Below, piece by piece: positions 1 through 6,627 of a stretch of DNA of 12,146 bases. The DNA is from Flavobacteriaceae bacterium UBA3078 (GTDB taxonomy: Bacteria > Bacteroidota > Bacteroidia > Flavobacteriales > Flavobacteriaceae). The notes beneath the pieces were generated by a model. That model was not told where the DNA came from. It made no database searches and was given only the letters and a program-made list of their open reading frames with translations. Each line of letters opens with the position of its first letter. Position 1 is the stretch's first letter. The position numbers and the translations under genes are program-made. The DNA lies in contig DFBO01000148.1 of NCBI GenBank assembly GCA_002366675.1, positions 1 to 12,146 of the forward strand, read 5' to 3'.

Positions 1-107
1 GATTATTGGTAGCGAAAACAAGATGCATATTAATTGAATTAATGTAATTTTAGCTTTTAAGATATTTAGTGTTAATCTGTTTCTTCAAATTTAGTAGTTT
101 TTATTAT

Positions 108-1100
108 ATGGTTTATAGAATTTTTCTGCTTATTCTATTCGGTATTGGAACATTTTCTGCCCAATCTCAAATTTTAAAAAAACGCGATTCTTTAAGTTTT
201 TTAGAAACGGTAGACTCCCTGTTTATTGATCATGATTTAAGAAATTATTCAGTTAGATTATTTTCCAATTATAAAGTCAAACAATTTAGAATCCAAAATG
301 AAGATTTTAAATCTAGATACGTTCCTAATAATAGGTATGGGCTTGGCTTTGGTTTTGCAAACAGTAAGGTTTTAATAGATATTGCGTTTAATGTTAAACC
401 AAAAAACAAAGATGCTACTAAAAGGTTTGATGCTCAAGGTAGTATGATTATTGGGAAACATCATTACATAAATGCTTATTTTCAATCGTATATGGGATTT
501 AATATTAAGAATAATTTTAATCAACCAGATGTGTTTCGAAACGATATTAAATCTTGGACTATTGGGTTTAATTATCTGTATACCTTATCTGAAATAGAGT
601 TTTCTTATTCTTTACTTAAGGCAGGACTCGCTAAACGTAATAAAAACGTTTACATAACTGGAGGTATAGGTACTTTTGCAGTGTTTGATTACTTTTCTGC
701 AGATAATAATATTTTAACTGAAAATGGCGATTTGTATTTTAATGAACAAGCAGAAATAAAAAGGTATAGTGGCAGAGGAGTAGGTGTGTTAGCTGGTTTT
801 TTATCTGTTTTTATGTTGCCTAAAAATTTCATTGCATCCTGTAATATTATGCCTGGAGTTGCCCTAATGAATAAAAAAGTAGTCTTACAAGATGATACAT
901 ATAGACCTTCGAACCCCATGCTTTATAAATTAGATTTCACATTGGCTTTAGGGTATAACGTTAAACGATATTATGTAAATTTAATTTATGGTACAGGAAT
1001 CTATTCTACAAATTTAGATTTTGATAATAAGTATCTTTTTAACCTTTCTAAGGCAAAACTTGCTATTGGGTATAAGTTGAAAGTGAATAAGAATAATTGA
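108..1100 (+). CDS. DUF4421 family outer-membrane-type protein
   Basis: This is a secreted protein of unknown function, probably a beta-barrel in the outer membrane. I prefer the ATG at 108 over the in-frame GTG at 69, because from 108 the protein (330 aa) begins with a clean signal peptide: MVYR, a hydrophobic stretch, and a likely cleavage after FSAQS around residue 20. The longer form would put 13 extra residues ahead of it. The body alternates short amphipathic strands rich in Tyr, Phe, Asn and Gly. It carries the pattern I associate with DUF4421, including a strand reading VRLFSNYK, then YVPNNRYGLGFGFA, and a C-terminal LAIGYKLKV that would suit a last barrel strand. The stop is 10 bp before the fatty acid transporter gene, so the two are probably co-transcribed. 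The family assignment is by recall of pattern, and the barrel location is inferred. Confidence 0.72.
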   Translation: MVYRIFLLILFGIGTFSAQSQILKKRDSLSFLETVDSLFIDHDLRNYSVRLFSNYKVKQFRIQNEDFKSRYVPNNRYGLGFGFANSKVLIDIAFNVKPKNKDATKRFDAQGSMIIGKHHYINAYFQSYMGFNIKNNFNQPDVFRNDIKSWTIGFNYLYTLSEIEFSYSLLKAGLAKRNKNVYITGGIGTFAVFDYFSADNNILTENGDLYFNEQAEIKRYSGRGVGVLAGFLSVFMLPKNFIASCNIMPGVALMNKKVVLQDDTYRPSNPMLYKLDFTLALGYNVKRYYVNLIYGTGIYSTNLDFDNKYLFNLSKAKLAIGYKLKVNKNN

Positions 1101-1110
1101 TTAATAATTA

Positions 1111-2511
1111 ATGATTACTAAACTAGGAGAAAAGTTCAGTTACCTCTTTTTAAAGTATATGCCAGATGCTTTTGTGTTTGCAATTGTACTAACATTGGTT
1201 TCCGTTTTAGCTGCGTATTTTCTGGTAGATGCGTCTCTAATTTCCATTATTTCTTCTTGGTATGACGGTTTTTTTGATTTGCTATCCTTTGCCATGCAAA
1301 TTATATTAATTTTAGTTACTGGCTTTAGTATAGCTTTATCACCAATTATTGGAAGATTAATAGATAGATTAACAAAATATATAAGTACACCAAAGCAGGT
1401 TTATTTTTTTGTGGTATTAATAGGGTTGCTATTAAGTTTAGTAAGTTTCGGTTGGGTAGTTATTACAGGTGTTTTAGCAAGAGAATTGGCACTACGTATA
1501 AAAGGAGTTCATTACCCGTTTTTAATTGCTTGTGTTTACGTGTCAATGTGTGGTTGGGTTACGGGCTTATCTAGTACAATTCCTTTATTACTAAATACTG
1601 AAGGTAATTATTTAATTGAAGCTCAAGTTTTATCAGAAATTATTCCAACAACTTACACATTAAATTCTTATTTAAATTATGCTATTATCGCATCGTTTTT
1701 AGTTTTAATGCCTTTATTTATGATGATGGTAGGCTCAAAATTAAAACAAATCAAAGAACTTAAAGAGTTATATACTTCTTCTGGTGATATTCAATCTGAA
1801 AAAAGTATTAAAAACGAAGCTTTGAGTATGAAACTACCTTTTAGGGCCTATTCAGATTATTTCAACAATAGTTTCTTGTTGTCAGGACTAATAGTCGTCA
1901 TGGGGCTTTCATATATTGTTTATTATTTTGCAACAAAAGGGTTAGAGCTTAATTTTAATATCATAATTTTTACATTTATTATTTTTGGCTTATTACTTCA
2001 CAAAACACCTTTACGATATTGTATAGCAATGCAAAGGTCAAGTAAAAATATTTCAGGAATTCTTTTTCAATATCCATTTTATGCAGGCATTATGGGTATT
2101 ATGATTTATACTGGTTTAGGTGAATATTTAGCTAAAGGAATTTCTTCTATAGCCACAATAGATACCTATCCAATGTATGCTTTTTTTATTGGTGGACTAG
2201 TTAATTTTGCAATCCCATCTGCTGGTGGCGAATTTGCTGTTGTAGGTCCAAGTTTAATATCAGCCATTCAAAACATTGGAGTTGGTTTGCCAGAAGCTGA
2301 AATTTCTGCCATGATTTCAAGAGCTTCATTAGCAGTTGCTTATGGCGAATCGCTTACAAATTTATTGCAGCCTTTTTTCTTACTGCTTATTATTCCAGTA
2401 ATGGGAATGGGAACAAAACTCCAATCTAGAGATGTTATGGGATATTTAGTTATTCCATTTATGTTTCTTTTTGTGGTTCAATTGAGCTTGGTGTTATGGA
2501 TGCCAATGTAA
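1111..2511 (+). CDS. Short-chain fatty acid transporter, AtoE family
   Basis: This is a polytopic inner-membrane permease of 466 aa, the usual length for the AtoE/SCFA transporter family (PF02667), whose E. coli member is tied to uptake of short-chain fatty acids such as acetoacetate or butyrate. About twelve hydrophobic segments are visible. The N-terminus (KLGEKFSYLFLKYMPDAFVFAIVLT) matches the family opening. Two conserved blocks are clear: PSAGGEFAVVGP at residues 369-380 (E. coli-type members have a PSGGGQWAVQGP-like version) and AYGESLTNLLQPF at 410-422, followed by a stretch containing RDVMGY. A charged cytoplasmic loop lies at about 210-245. It follows a DUF4421 gene by 10 bp. An eroded acyl-CoA synthetase-like relic lies just downstream, which would fit a former fatty acid uptake and activation pair. 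The exact substrate cannot be read from sequence. Confidence 0.88.
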   Translation: MITKLGEKFSYLFLKYMPDAFVFAIVLTLVSVLAAYFLVDASLISIISSWYDGFFDLLSFAMQIILILVTGFSIALSPIIGRLIDRLTKYISTPKQVYFFVVLIGLLLSLVSFGWVVITGVLARELALRIKGVHYPFLIACVYVSMCGWVTGLSSTIPLLLNTEGNYLIEAQVLSEIIPTTYTLNSYLNYAIIASFLVLMPLFMMMVGSKLKQIKELKELYTSSGDIQSEKSIKNEALSMKLPFRAYSDYFNNSFLLSGLIVVMGLSYIVYYFATKGLELNFNIIIFTFIIFGLLLHKTPLRYCIAMQRSSKNISGILFQYPFYAGIMGIMIYTGLGEYLAKGISSIATIDTYPMYAFFIGGLVNFAIPSAGGEFAVVGPSLISAIQNIGVGLPEAEISAMISRASLAVAYGESLTNLLQPFFLLLIIPVMGMGTKLQSRDVMGYLVIPFMFLFVVQLSLVLWMPM

Positions 2512-2554
2512 TTAATTAGACTTTAGTGCCTTTAAGAAATCAACCACATGACTT

Positions 2555-2763
2555 ATGGATAATTTTAGTTTGCCAATGGAAACATTTCTTTATAGGGAAG
2601 CAAAAACACTTCATCAAGTTTTTTACAGCACCATATTAATGGCAGAATGATGACTTATACTTTTGTCGAAGCAGGAGAGGAGGCTAGAAAGATAGCAACA
2701 GATTTATGTTCTTATAATTCTTCTGTACCAAGTCATATAGCATTATTGTCTAGAAACTGGTGA
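2555..2763 (+). pseudogene. Relic of the N-terminus of a long-chain acyl-CoA synthetase-like gene
   Basis: Two short frames read together as the start of an AMP-binding acyl-CoA synthetase. The first, from ATG 2555, reads MDNFSLPMETFLYREAKT and continues through HQVFYST, then hits TGA at 2648. From about 2635 another frame takes over, with INGRMMTYTFVEAGEEARK, then IATDL and later SHIALLSRNW, before TGA at 2761. In intact relatives I recall the same order: a LP-x-E-x-F opening, a TYT-x-x-EAG-x-EAR block, and an IAL-x-S-K-N block leading to WIMAD. The join needs a -1 (or +2) frame change near 2632-2636. Nothing recognisable of the remaining roughly 550 residues follows, so most of the gene has been deleted. 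The neighbouring fatty acid transporter gives functional context. The match is from memory of the family, not a search. Two chance small ORFs is the alternative. Confidence 0.62.
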
Positions 2764-2829
2764 TATTGGCAAGTGTTTTCTTTCTTTAATAAAAGATTTT
2801 ATATGTTATTTTTTTGAATTGTTAAAAAA

Positions 2830-2856
2830 TTGTTAATACATTTCGATGTATTTTTG
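2830..2856 (+). promoter_or_regulatory. Promoter-like site ahead of the 53-aa ORF
   Basis: TTG at 2830-2832 and TATTTTTG at 2849-2856 match the Bacteroidetes -33/-7 form (TTG and TAnnTTTG) with a 16-bp spacer, slightly short. The -7 element is a perfect match. A transcript would start near 2863 and have a leader of about 65 nt before the ATG at 2930. Confidence 0.45.
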
Positions 2857-2929
2857 TATATTGTTCATCATCAATCATATAAATATCGTTTTTACTAGTT
2901 AATAGCTCAACTATTTAATTGTATTTATT

Positions 2930-3091
2930 ATGAAAACCAACACCATCTTTAATGCAGAAAAAAGTGCCGAAAATATACTCATCGGAATCTTTTTTGGACT
3001 TGCTATTTATTTGAAAATTCAAATCATTCTTTTTATTATTGATTTCTTTCATAACAACGATATACAAATGAGTATGGCTAGTTTAGTCTAA
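2930..3091 (+). CDS. Possible 53-aa single-pass membrane microprotein
   Basis: I do not recognise this gene. The frame begins at ATG 2930 and encodes 53 residues. A polar N-terminus (MKTNTIFNAEKSAENILIG) is followed by a hydrophobic region of about 24 residues (IFFGLAIYL, a KIQ break, then IILFIIDFF) and a short polar tail (HNNDIQ, ending in MASLV). This resembles a small membrane peptide with one or two short helices. Support comes from the promoter-like site at 2830-2856, an in-frame length unusual for AT-rich spacer DNA, and a plausible codon mix. Against it, there is no homology I can name, it lies in a stretch containing gene debris, and hydrophobic short ORFs arise easily in AT-rich DNA. 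It is transcribed in the same direction as both flanking genes and ends 168 bp before hpf. Confidence 0.4.
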   Translation: MKTNTIFNAEKSAENILIGIFFGLAIYLKIQIILFIIDFFHNNDIQMSMASLV

Positions 3092-3157
3092 ATTAGATTA
3101 ACAACTTTTTACCTCTACATGCTTTATTGAAATTCTTCAATTCCAATAATTAAATAA

Positions 3158-3212
3158 TTGTCCTATTTTTTGGATAGAATATGACATATATCATTTTGAT
3201 TTGTCCTATTTT
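3158..3212 (+). repeat. Two identical direct 12-mers upstream of hpf
   Basis: TTGTCCTATTTT occurs at 3158-3169 and again at 3201-3212, with starts 43 bp apart, about four helical turns. The shared GTCC core makes chance less likely than for a pure A/T match. They could be binding sites for a regulator of hpf or the remains of a local duplication. Confidence 0.5.
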
Positions 3213-3224
3213 ATTTTAATATTG
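3194..3224 (+). promoter_or_regulatory. Promoter-like site for hpf
   Basis: TTTTG ending at 3198 and TAATATTG at 3217-3224 fit the Bacteroidetes -33/-7 form with an 18-bp spacer; the -7 box has one mismatch from TAnnTTTG. The second TTGTCCTATTTT copy lies inside the spacer. The start site would be near 3231, about 30 nt before the hpf ATG, which suits a monocistronic gene. Confidence 0.4.
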
Positions 3225-3259
3225 TTATCTATTAAATTTTAAAAAAAAATATTAACACT

Positions 3260-3559
3260 ATGAATATTATCATTCAATACGTAAATATGGATTCTAGCGA
3301 ATCTTTATCAAAATATACAACTGAAAAATTAGAAAAACTGGCAAAAAAATACGATTGGCTAATTAGTTGCGATGTGTTTTTTAAACAAGATAACAACCAA
3401 AAGGAGCAAGGTAAAATTTGTAATATGGAATTAAGTTTACCTGGGCCTAGAATCTTTGCTACCTCAACCGAGAAAAATTTTGAAGCTGCAGTAAAAGAAA
3501 CTATTAACGATTTGGATATTCAGCTAAAGAAAAGAAAGCACACTTTTTCTGCGCATTAG
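3260..3559 (+). CDS. hpf: Ribosome hibernation promoting factor, short form (HPF/YfiA family)
   Basis: This 99-aa cytoplasmic protein binds the decoding region of the small ribosomal subunit in slow growth and blocks or parks the ribosome. It has the beta-alpha-beta-beta-beta-alpha layout of the family: an opening strand (MNIIIQYVNM), a first helix (SESLSKYTTEKLEKLAKKY), paired strands (LISCDVFFKQ and CNMELSLPGP), and the conserved RIFATSTEKNFEAAVKET block leading into the last helix, followed by a basic tail (LKKRKH). It lacks the C-terminal dimerisation domain of long HPF, so it is the short type. It appears monocistronic, with a promoter-like site about 36 bp upstream of the ATG and a hairpin terminator starting 26 bp after the stop. 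Whether it acts like E. coli HPF or like YfiA/RaiA cannot be decided from this length alone. Confidence 0.88.
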   Translation: MNIIIQYVNMDSSESLSKYTTEKLEKLAKKYDWLISCDVFFKQDNNQKEQGKICNMELSLPGPRIFATSTEKNFEAAVKETINDLDIQLKKRKHTFSAH

Positions 3560-3585
3560 GATTTAAAGTTTTTTAAACAAATATT

Positions 3586-3624
3586 AAATCATGAGTTAAC
3601 TAATTAGTAAACTCATGATTTTTT
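3586..3624 (+). terminator. Rho-independent terminator of hpf
   Basis: The 12-bp arms AAATCATGAGTT (3586-3597) and AACTCATGATTT (3610-3621) are perfect complements. The 12-nt loop contains a further palindrome, CTAATTAG, and a run of six T (3619-3624) overlaps the end of the stem. On the opposite strand the tail is TTTAATATTTG, so it may also weakly stop rlmH transcripts arriving from the right. Confidence 0.8.
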
Positions 3625-3662
3625 AGTTTTCAGTTTCACCTAGAATTTAGTTTTACTTACCT

Positions 3663-3672
3663 GTCTGCAGAC
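3663..3672. repeat. Short GC-richer palindrome GTCTGCAGAC
   Basis: A perfect 10-bp palindrome set in ACCTGTCTGCAGACGCGG, clearly richer in G+C than its surroundings and 15 bp beyond the rlmH stop. It resembles CCTGTCTGC-type intergenic repeats I recall from other flavobacteria. It is too short to be sure from one copy. Confidence 0.35.
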
Positions 3673-3686
3673 GCGGAATTTGAACG

Positions 3687-4160
3687 TTATTGATGGTGAT
3701 AAGGTTCATTTCTTAAAATAGTAAAGCCTCTGTAAAGTTGTTCAATTATAAATAATCGAATCATTTGATGTGAGAAAGTCATTTTAGATAAAGACAATTT
3801 CCCATGAGCTTTTTTATAAACCGGTTCAGAAAAACCATAAGGTCCACCAATTACAAAAACAAGCTGTTTAATACCTGAGTTCATGTGTTTTTGCAAGTGT
3901 TCCGAAAAACCAACGGAATGTAATTGTTTTCCGTTTTCATCTAGTAAAATTAAAACATCTTGTGGTAGAAGCTTATTCAAAATCAAATCACCTTCTTTTC
4001 GTTTTTGCTGCTCTTCACTTAAGTTTTTAGTCTTTTTTAAATCTGGAATTATTTCAAACTCAAATTTAATATAATAACCTAAGCGTTTTTGGTAATCATC
4101 AATTAATGCTTGAAGTTGCTTATTATCTGTTTTGCCAATAGCAAGAAGTTTTATCTGCAT
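3687..4160 (-). CDS. rlmH: 23S rRNA (pseudouridine1915-N3)-methyltransferase RlmH
   Basis: A cytoplasmic SPOUT-class enzyme that uses S-adenosylmethionine to methylate N3 of pseudouridine 1915 in helix 69 of 23S rRNA, acting on assembled 70S ribosomes. At 157 aa it is full length. The start MQIKLLAIGKT is the usual family opening. The SAM-binding trefoil knot is visible: LLDENGKQLHSVGFSEHL, then FVIGGPYGF around residues 102-110, then LSLSKMTFSHQMIRL and EQLYRGFTILRNEPYHH at the very C-terminus, which carries the substrate-proximal PYHH. It is the only minus-strand gene in its neighbourhood and is divergent from nadC. A perfect 16-bp hairpin begins 12 nt upstream of its start codon (4173-4217), and a -7-like box lies beyond that, so the hairpin is probably in its mRNA leader. 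Confidence 0.95.
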   Translation of the reverse strand: MQIKLLAIGKTDNKQLQALIDDYQKRLGYYIKFEFEIIPDLKKTKNLSEEQQKRKEGDLILNKLLPQDVLILLDENGKQLHSVGFSEHLQKHMNSGIKQLVFVIGGPYGFSEPVYKKAHGKLSLSKMTFSHQMIRLFIIEQLYRGFTILRNEPYHHQ

Positions 4161-4172
4161 AATGTTGTTTGG

Positions 4173-4217
4173 TCGAGCGCAGTCGAGACCTTTGTGTTAC
4201 CTCTCGACTGCGCTCGA
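4173..4217. repeat. Perfect 16-bp inverted repeat (REP/MITE-like palindrome) in the rlmH leader
   Basis: The arms TCGAGCGCAGTCGAGA (4173-4188) and TCTCGACTGCGCTCGA (4202-4217) are exact reverse complements around a 13-nt loop. The arms are about 60% G+C in an A/T-rich region. As RNA on either strand this would be a very stable hairpin, but no T-run follows, so it is not a standard terminator. A closely similar GAGCGCAGTCGA core is, from memory, a recurrent intergenic repeat in many flavobacterial genomes. It lies 12 nt from the rlmH start codon. Confidence 0.8.
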
Positions 4218-4250
4218 GGGGACAATCCCAGAAAAACAAAGTTTGAGTCA

Positions 4251-4258
4251 CAAATTTA
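4251..4258 (-). promoter_or_regulatory. Possible -7 promoter box for rlmH
   Basis: Read on the minus strand the sequence is TAAATTTG, an exact TAnnTTTG match. No TTG is found at the proper -33 distance, since the upstream sequence is almost pure A/T. If used, transcription would begin near 4244 and the rlmH leader would be about 84 nt and contain the 16-bp hairpin. Confidence 0.3.
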
Positions 4259-4337
4259 CATTATAATTATAATTATGAATTTAGAATGCAATTAATTTGT
4301 TTTTCTATTAGTATTTTTACTGCAAATAATTCGTTGT

Positions 4338-5198
4338 ATGATTAGTAAAGAACAATTCAATACAGAGATTAAGTTAATAATTTCCAATGCTATTCGAGAA
4401 GATGTTGGAGATGGAGATCATAGTTCGTTAGCTTGTATTCCAGCCTCAGCTAAAGGAAAAGCCAAGTTGTTAGTTAAAGACAATGGTATTATTGCAGGTG
4501 TTGAGTTTGCAAAAGAAGTGTTTAAATATATAGATGAAAATTTAACAATCGAAACACTTATTGAAGATGGATCTCAGGTTAAACATGGAGACATCGTTTT
4601 TTATGTTGAAGGTTCATCTCAGTCCATTTTAAAATCTGAAAGATTGGTGCTTAATGCAATGCAGCGAATGAGTGCTATTGCTACCAAAACGAGGCAATTT
4701 GTTGATTTGTTAGATGGAACAGGAACTAAAATATTAGATACCAGAAAAACAACTCCAGGAATTAGAGCATTAGAAAAATGGGCTGTAAAAATTGGAGGAG
4801 GAGAAAACCATAGATTTGCATTATACGATATGATTATGCTTAAAGATAATCATATTGATTTTGCTGGAGGCATTACAAAAGCAATAAATAAAACCAAGAA
4901 TTATCTAAAAGAGACTAATAGAGATTTAAAAATTATTGTTGAAGCAAGAGATTTAAATGAAATTAAAGAAATTTTACAAACAGATGGAGTTTATAGAATC
5001 TTGATAGATAATTTTAATTATGAAGAGACTAGAAAGGCAGTTGCTCTAATTGGAGATACATGTTTAACAGAATCTTCAGGAGGAATTAATGAAAAAACTA
5101 TTAGAAATTATGCAGAATGTGGTGTAGATTATATATCATCTGGTGCATTAACTCATTCTGTTTACAATATGGATTTAAGCTTGAAAGCTGTAAATTAG
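4338..5198 (+). CDS. nadC: Nicotinate-nucleotide pyrophosphorylase (carboxylating), quinolinate phosphoribosyltransferase
   Basis: This cytoplasmic enzyme of de novo NAD synthesis converts quinolinate and PRPP to nicotinate mononucleotide, CO2 and pyrophosphate. At 286 aa it is full length, with the N-terminal alpha/beta sandwich (REDVGDGDHSS at 20-30, GIIAGVEFA at 50-58) and the C-terminal open barrel. Family active-site blocks are all present: SERLVLNAMQRMSAIAT (100-116), DTRKTTPG (134-141), GGGENHR (153-159), KDNH (169-172), the acidic E202 and D224, and ESSGGI (245-250) with SSGALTHS (267-274) for the phosphate end. nadA and nadB are not in the window. It leads a plus-strand cluster, with the YihY-family gene beginning 28 bp after its stop. 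I see no NiaR- or NadQ-like operator that I could name. Confidence 0.96.
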   Translation: MISKEQFNTEIKLIISNAIREDVGDGDHSSLACIPASAKGKAKLLVKDNGIIAGVEFAKEVFKYIDENLTIETLIEDGSQVKHGDIVFYVEGSSQSILKSERLVLNAMQRMSAIATKTRQFVDLLDGTGTKILDTRKTTPGIRALEKWAVKIGGGENHRFALYDMIMLKDNHIDFAGGITKAINKTKNYLKETNRDLKIIVEARDLNEIKEILQTDGVYRILIDNFNYEETRKAVALIGDTCLTESSGGINEKTIRNYAECGVDYISSGALTHSVYNMDLSLKAVN

Positions 5199-5226
5199 AT
5201 AAAACACCTTAGATTAGAATATATTA

Positions 5227-6171
5227 ATGACTAAACCTATTGAAGATAAACTAGACAAAATTCCAGTAATAAATCTAGCTGTGCGTTTTTTTAAACAAAT
5301 TAAACTTCCAGGTTTAGAAGGTCTTTCGTTTTACGATTTAATTGAATTATATATTACAGGAATTGTTAAGGGAGCTCTTACCACAAGAGCTGGTGCCATT
5401 GCCTTTAGTTTTTTTATGGCCTTATTTCCTTTTTTGTTGTTTATATTAATTGTAATTCCAATAATTCCAATTGACGATTTTAAAATTGAATTTTTAAATT
5501 TTCTGAATTCATTTTTGCCTCCAACTACATCAGATTTCTTCTTTAAAAATATTTTTGAAAACATAGAAGATTCACAAAGCGGAGGACTTATTTCTACTGT
5601 GTTTTTAGCTTCTGTTTTATTAATGGCAAATGGCATTAGTGCTGTGTTTTCTGGATTTGAAAATTCTTATCATGAGCAGCTTACTCGTAATGTAATAAGG
5701 CAATATTTATATGCATTAGGAGTCGCGTTAATTTTAGCTTTTTTGTCAATACTAACAGTTGTTGTTTTAGGTTATTTCCAGATTTATGTTATTGGAAACT
5801 TAGAAAATTATGGAATTTTAGAAAAAGAAAATAATCAATTTTGGTTTTTGGTTGCTAAGTATATCTTTTTTGTAATTATGGTTTATTTAGCAACTGCCAT
5901 CTTATATTATTTTGGAACAACCGAAGGTAGAGAGTCTAAATTTTTCTCTGTTGGAGCTATATTTACAACCATACTTATTATTATAAGTTCCTATTTATTT
6001 GGTGTCTATATAGAAAACTTCTCTAAATATAATGAGCTTTATGGCTCCATAGGAGCCTTATTAATTTTAATGTTTTATCTATGGTTAAACTCAAATATTT
6101 TACTTTTAGGGTATGAGCTTAATGCATCCTTGAATAGATTAAGAAAAATAAATAATTCATTACATGTATAA
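5227..6171 (+). CDS. YihY/BrkB family (UPF0761) inner-membrane protein
   Basis: A 314-aa multi-pass membrane protein of the YihY/BrkB family. The family was once misnamed ribonuclease BN; its molecular role is unsettled. About six membrane segments follow a charged 50-residue cytoplasmic N-terminus. Family hallmarks are TTRAGAIAFSFFMALFPFLL early in the first membrane segment, a conserved loop GISAVFSGFENSYHE after the second, and the C-terminal YNELYGSIGALLILMFYLWL and ILLLGYELNASL. It follows nadC by 28 bp, and its last 8 bp overlap the start of the DUF2147 gene, so translation of the two is probably coupled. Nothing in the sequence shows what it transports or binds. Confidence 0.87.
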   Translation: MTKPIEDKLDKIPVINLAVRFFKQIKLPGLEGLSFYDLIELYITGIVKGALTTRAGAIAFSFFMALFPFLLFILIVIPIIPIDDFKIEFLNFLNSFLPPTTSDFFFKNIFENIEDSQSGGLISTVFLASVLLMANGISAVFSGFENSYHEQLTRNVIRQYLYALGVALILAFLSILTVVVLGYFQIYVIGNLENYGILEKENNQFWFLVAKYIFFVIMVYLATAILYYFGTTEGRESKFFSVGAIFTTILIIISSYLFGVYIENFSKYNELYGSIGALLILMFYLWLNSNILLLGYELNASLNRLRKINNSLHV

Positions 6172-6586
6172 AATAGCCTTTGTATTTTTATTCGTTTCAT
6201 TTACTGTAAATTCTCAAGATATATTTGGCAAATGGCGAACCATAGATGATCAATCTGGAGAGGCTAAATCTACCGTCGAAATTTATAAGCAAAACGGTCA
6301 AGTTTTTGGAAAAATAATAGATATTTATAATGAAAAAGATAAAGATGCGCTTTGTAATACCTGTCCAGGTGAAGAATATAACAAACCAGTTTTAGGTTTA
6401 ACCATTATAAAAAATCTTACTAAAGAAGGCGTTTACTATAAAAACGGAACCATTTTCGATCCTGAAGATGGAAAATCATATAAATGCAGATTGTCTTTAG
6501 ATGAGGACAATCATGATGTTTTAATGGTTAGAGGCTATATTTCATTTTTCTATGCTACTCAATATTGGGAACGTATAGAAAGTTAA
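6164..6586 (+). CDS. DUF2147 family secreted protein
   Basis: A 140-aa exported protein of unknown function. Residues 1-18 form a signal peptide (MYKIAFVFLFVSFTVNSQ), probably cut before DIFGKW. The mature part matches the DUF2147 pattern, a small lipocalin-like beta-barrel: an opening FGKWRTIDDQSGEAKS, then VFGKIIDIY, a CNTC pair (C64 and C67) in an ALCNTCPGE loop, the GLTII block, YYKNGTIFDPEDGKSYKCRL, and the ending YISFFYATQYWER. The start ATG lies within the end of the YihY-family gene (ATGTATAA overlap), which indicates translational coupling. A periplasmic location is inferred; no lipobox cysteine is present. Confidence 0.85.
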   Translation: MYKIAFVFLFVSFTVNSQDIFGKWRTIDDQSGEAKSTVEIYKQNGQVFGKIIDIYNEKDKDALCNTCPGEEYNKPVLGLTIIKNLTKEGVYYKNGTIFDPEDGKSYKCRLSLDEDNHDVLMVRGYISFFYATQYWERIES

Positions 6587-6627
6587 AAAGAGTATTTTTA
6601 CCAAACATTAACAAACTAATTAATTTA

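Larger units (their letters stand above)
2512..3259 (+). other. 748-bp stretch without a standard-size gene
   Basis: This gap between the AtoE-family gene and hpf holds four things, annotated separately: an acyl-CoA synthetase-like relic (2555-2763), a promoter-like site (2830-2856), a possible 53-aa microprotein (2930-3091), and a pair of identical 12-mers with a promoter-like site ahead of hpf (3158-3224). No tRNA-like or rRNA-like sequence was seen. I saw no hairpin followed by a T-run after the AtoE-family stop, so its termination point is unknown. Confidence 0.7.

Noticed and set aside
1..68. Promoter or gene end at the left edge
   Set aside because: TAATTTTA at 45-52 is near the -7 form, but the nearest TTG is only 8 bp upstream; no coding frame can be supported in so short a stretch.
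69..107. GTG start at 69 for the DUF4421 protein
   Set aside because: It adds 13 residues before an otherwise well-formed signal peptide; ATG 108 gives the expected secretion signal.
689..919. Minus-strand reading frame of 76 codons inside the DUF4421 gene
   Set aside because: Lies wholly opposite a recognisable coding region and shows no family pattern.
3883..4295. Two plus-strand frames over rlmH and its leader (3883-4074, 4110-4295)
   Set aside because: The first is antisense to the highly conserved rlmH; the second runs through the 16-bp palindrome and into A/T-rich spacer, with no domain-like content.
4312..4319. TATTTTTA as a nadC promoter -7 box
   Set aside because: Lacks the final G and has no TTG at the proper distance (nearest is 12 bp away); too weak in A/T-rich sequence.
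5331..5636. Minus-strand frame of 101 codons inside the YihY-family gene
   Set aside because: Antisense shadow of a conserved membrane protein; low-complexity lysine and isoleucine content from reversed A/T-rich codons.
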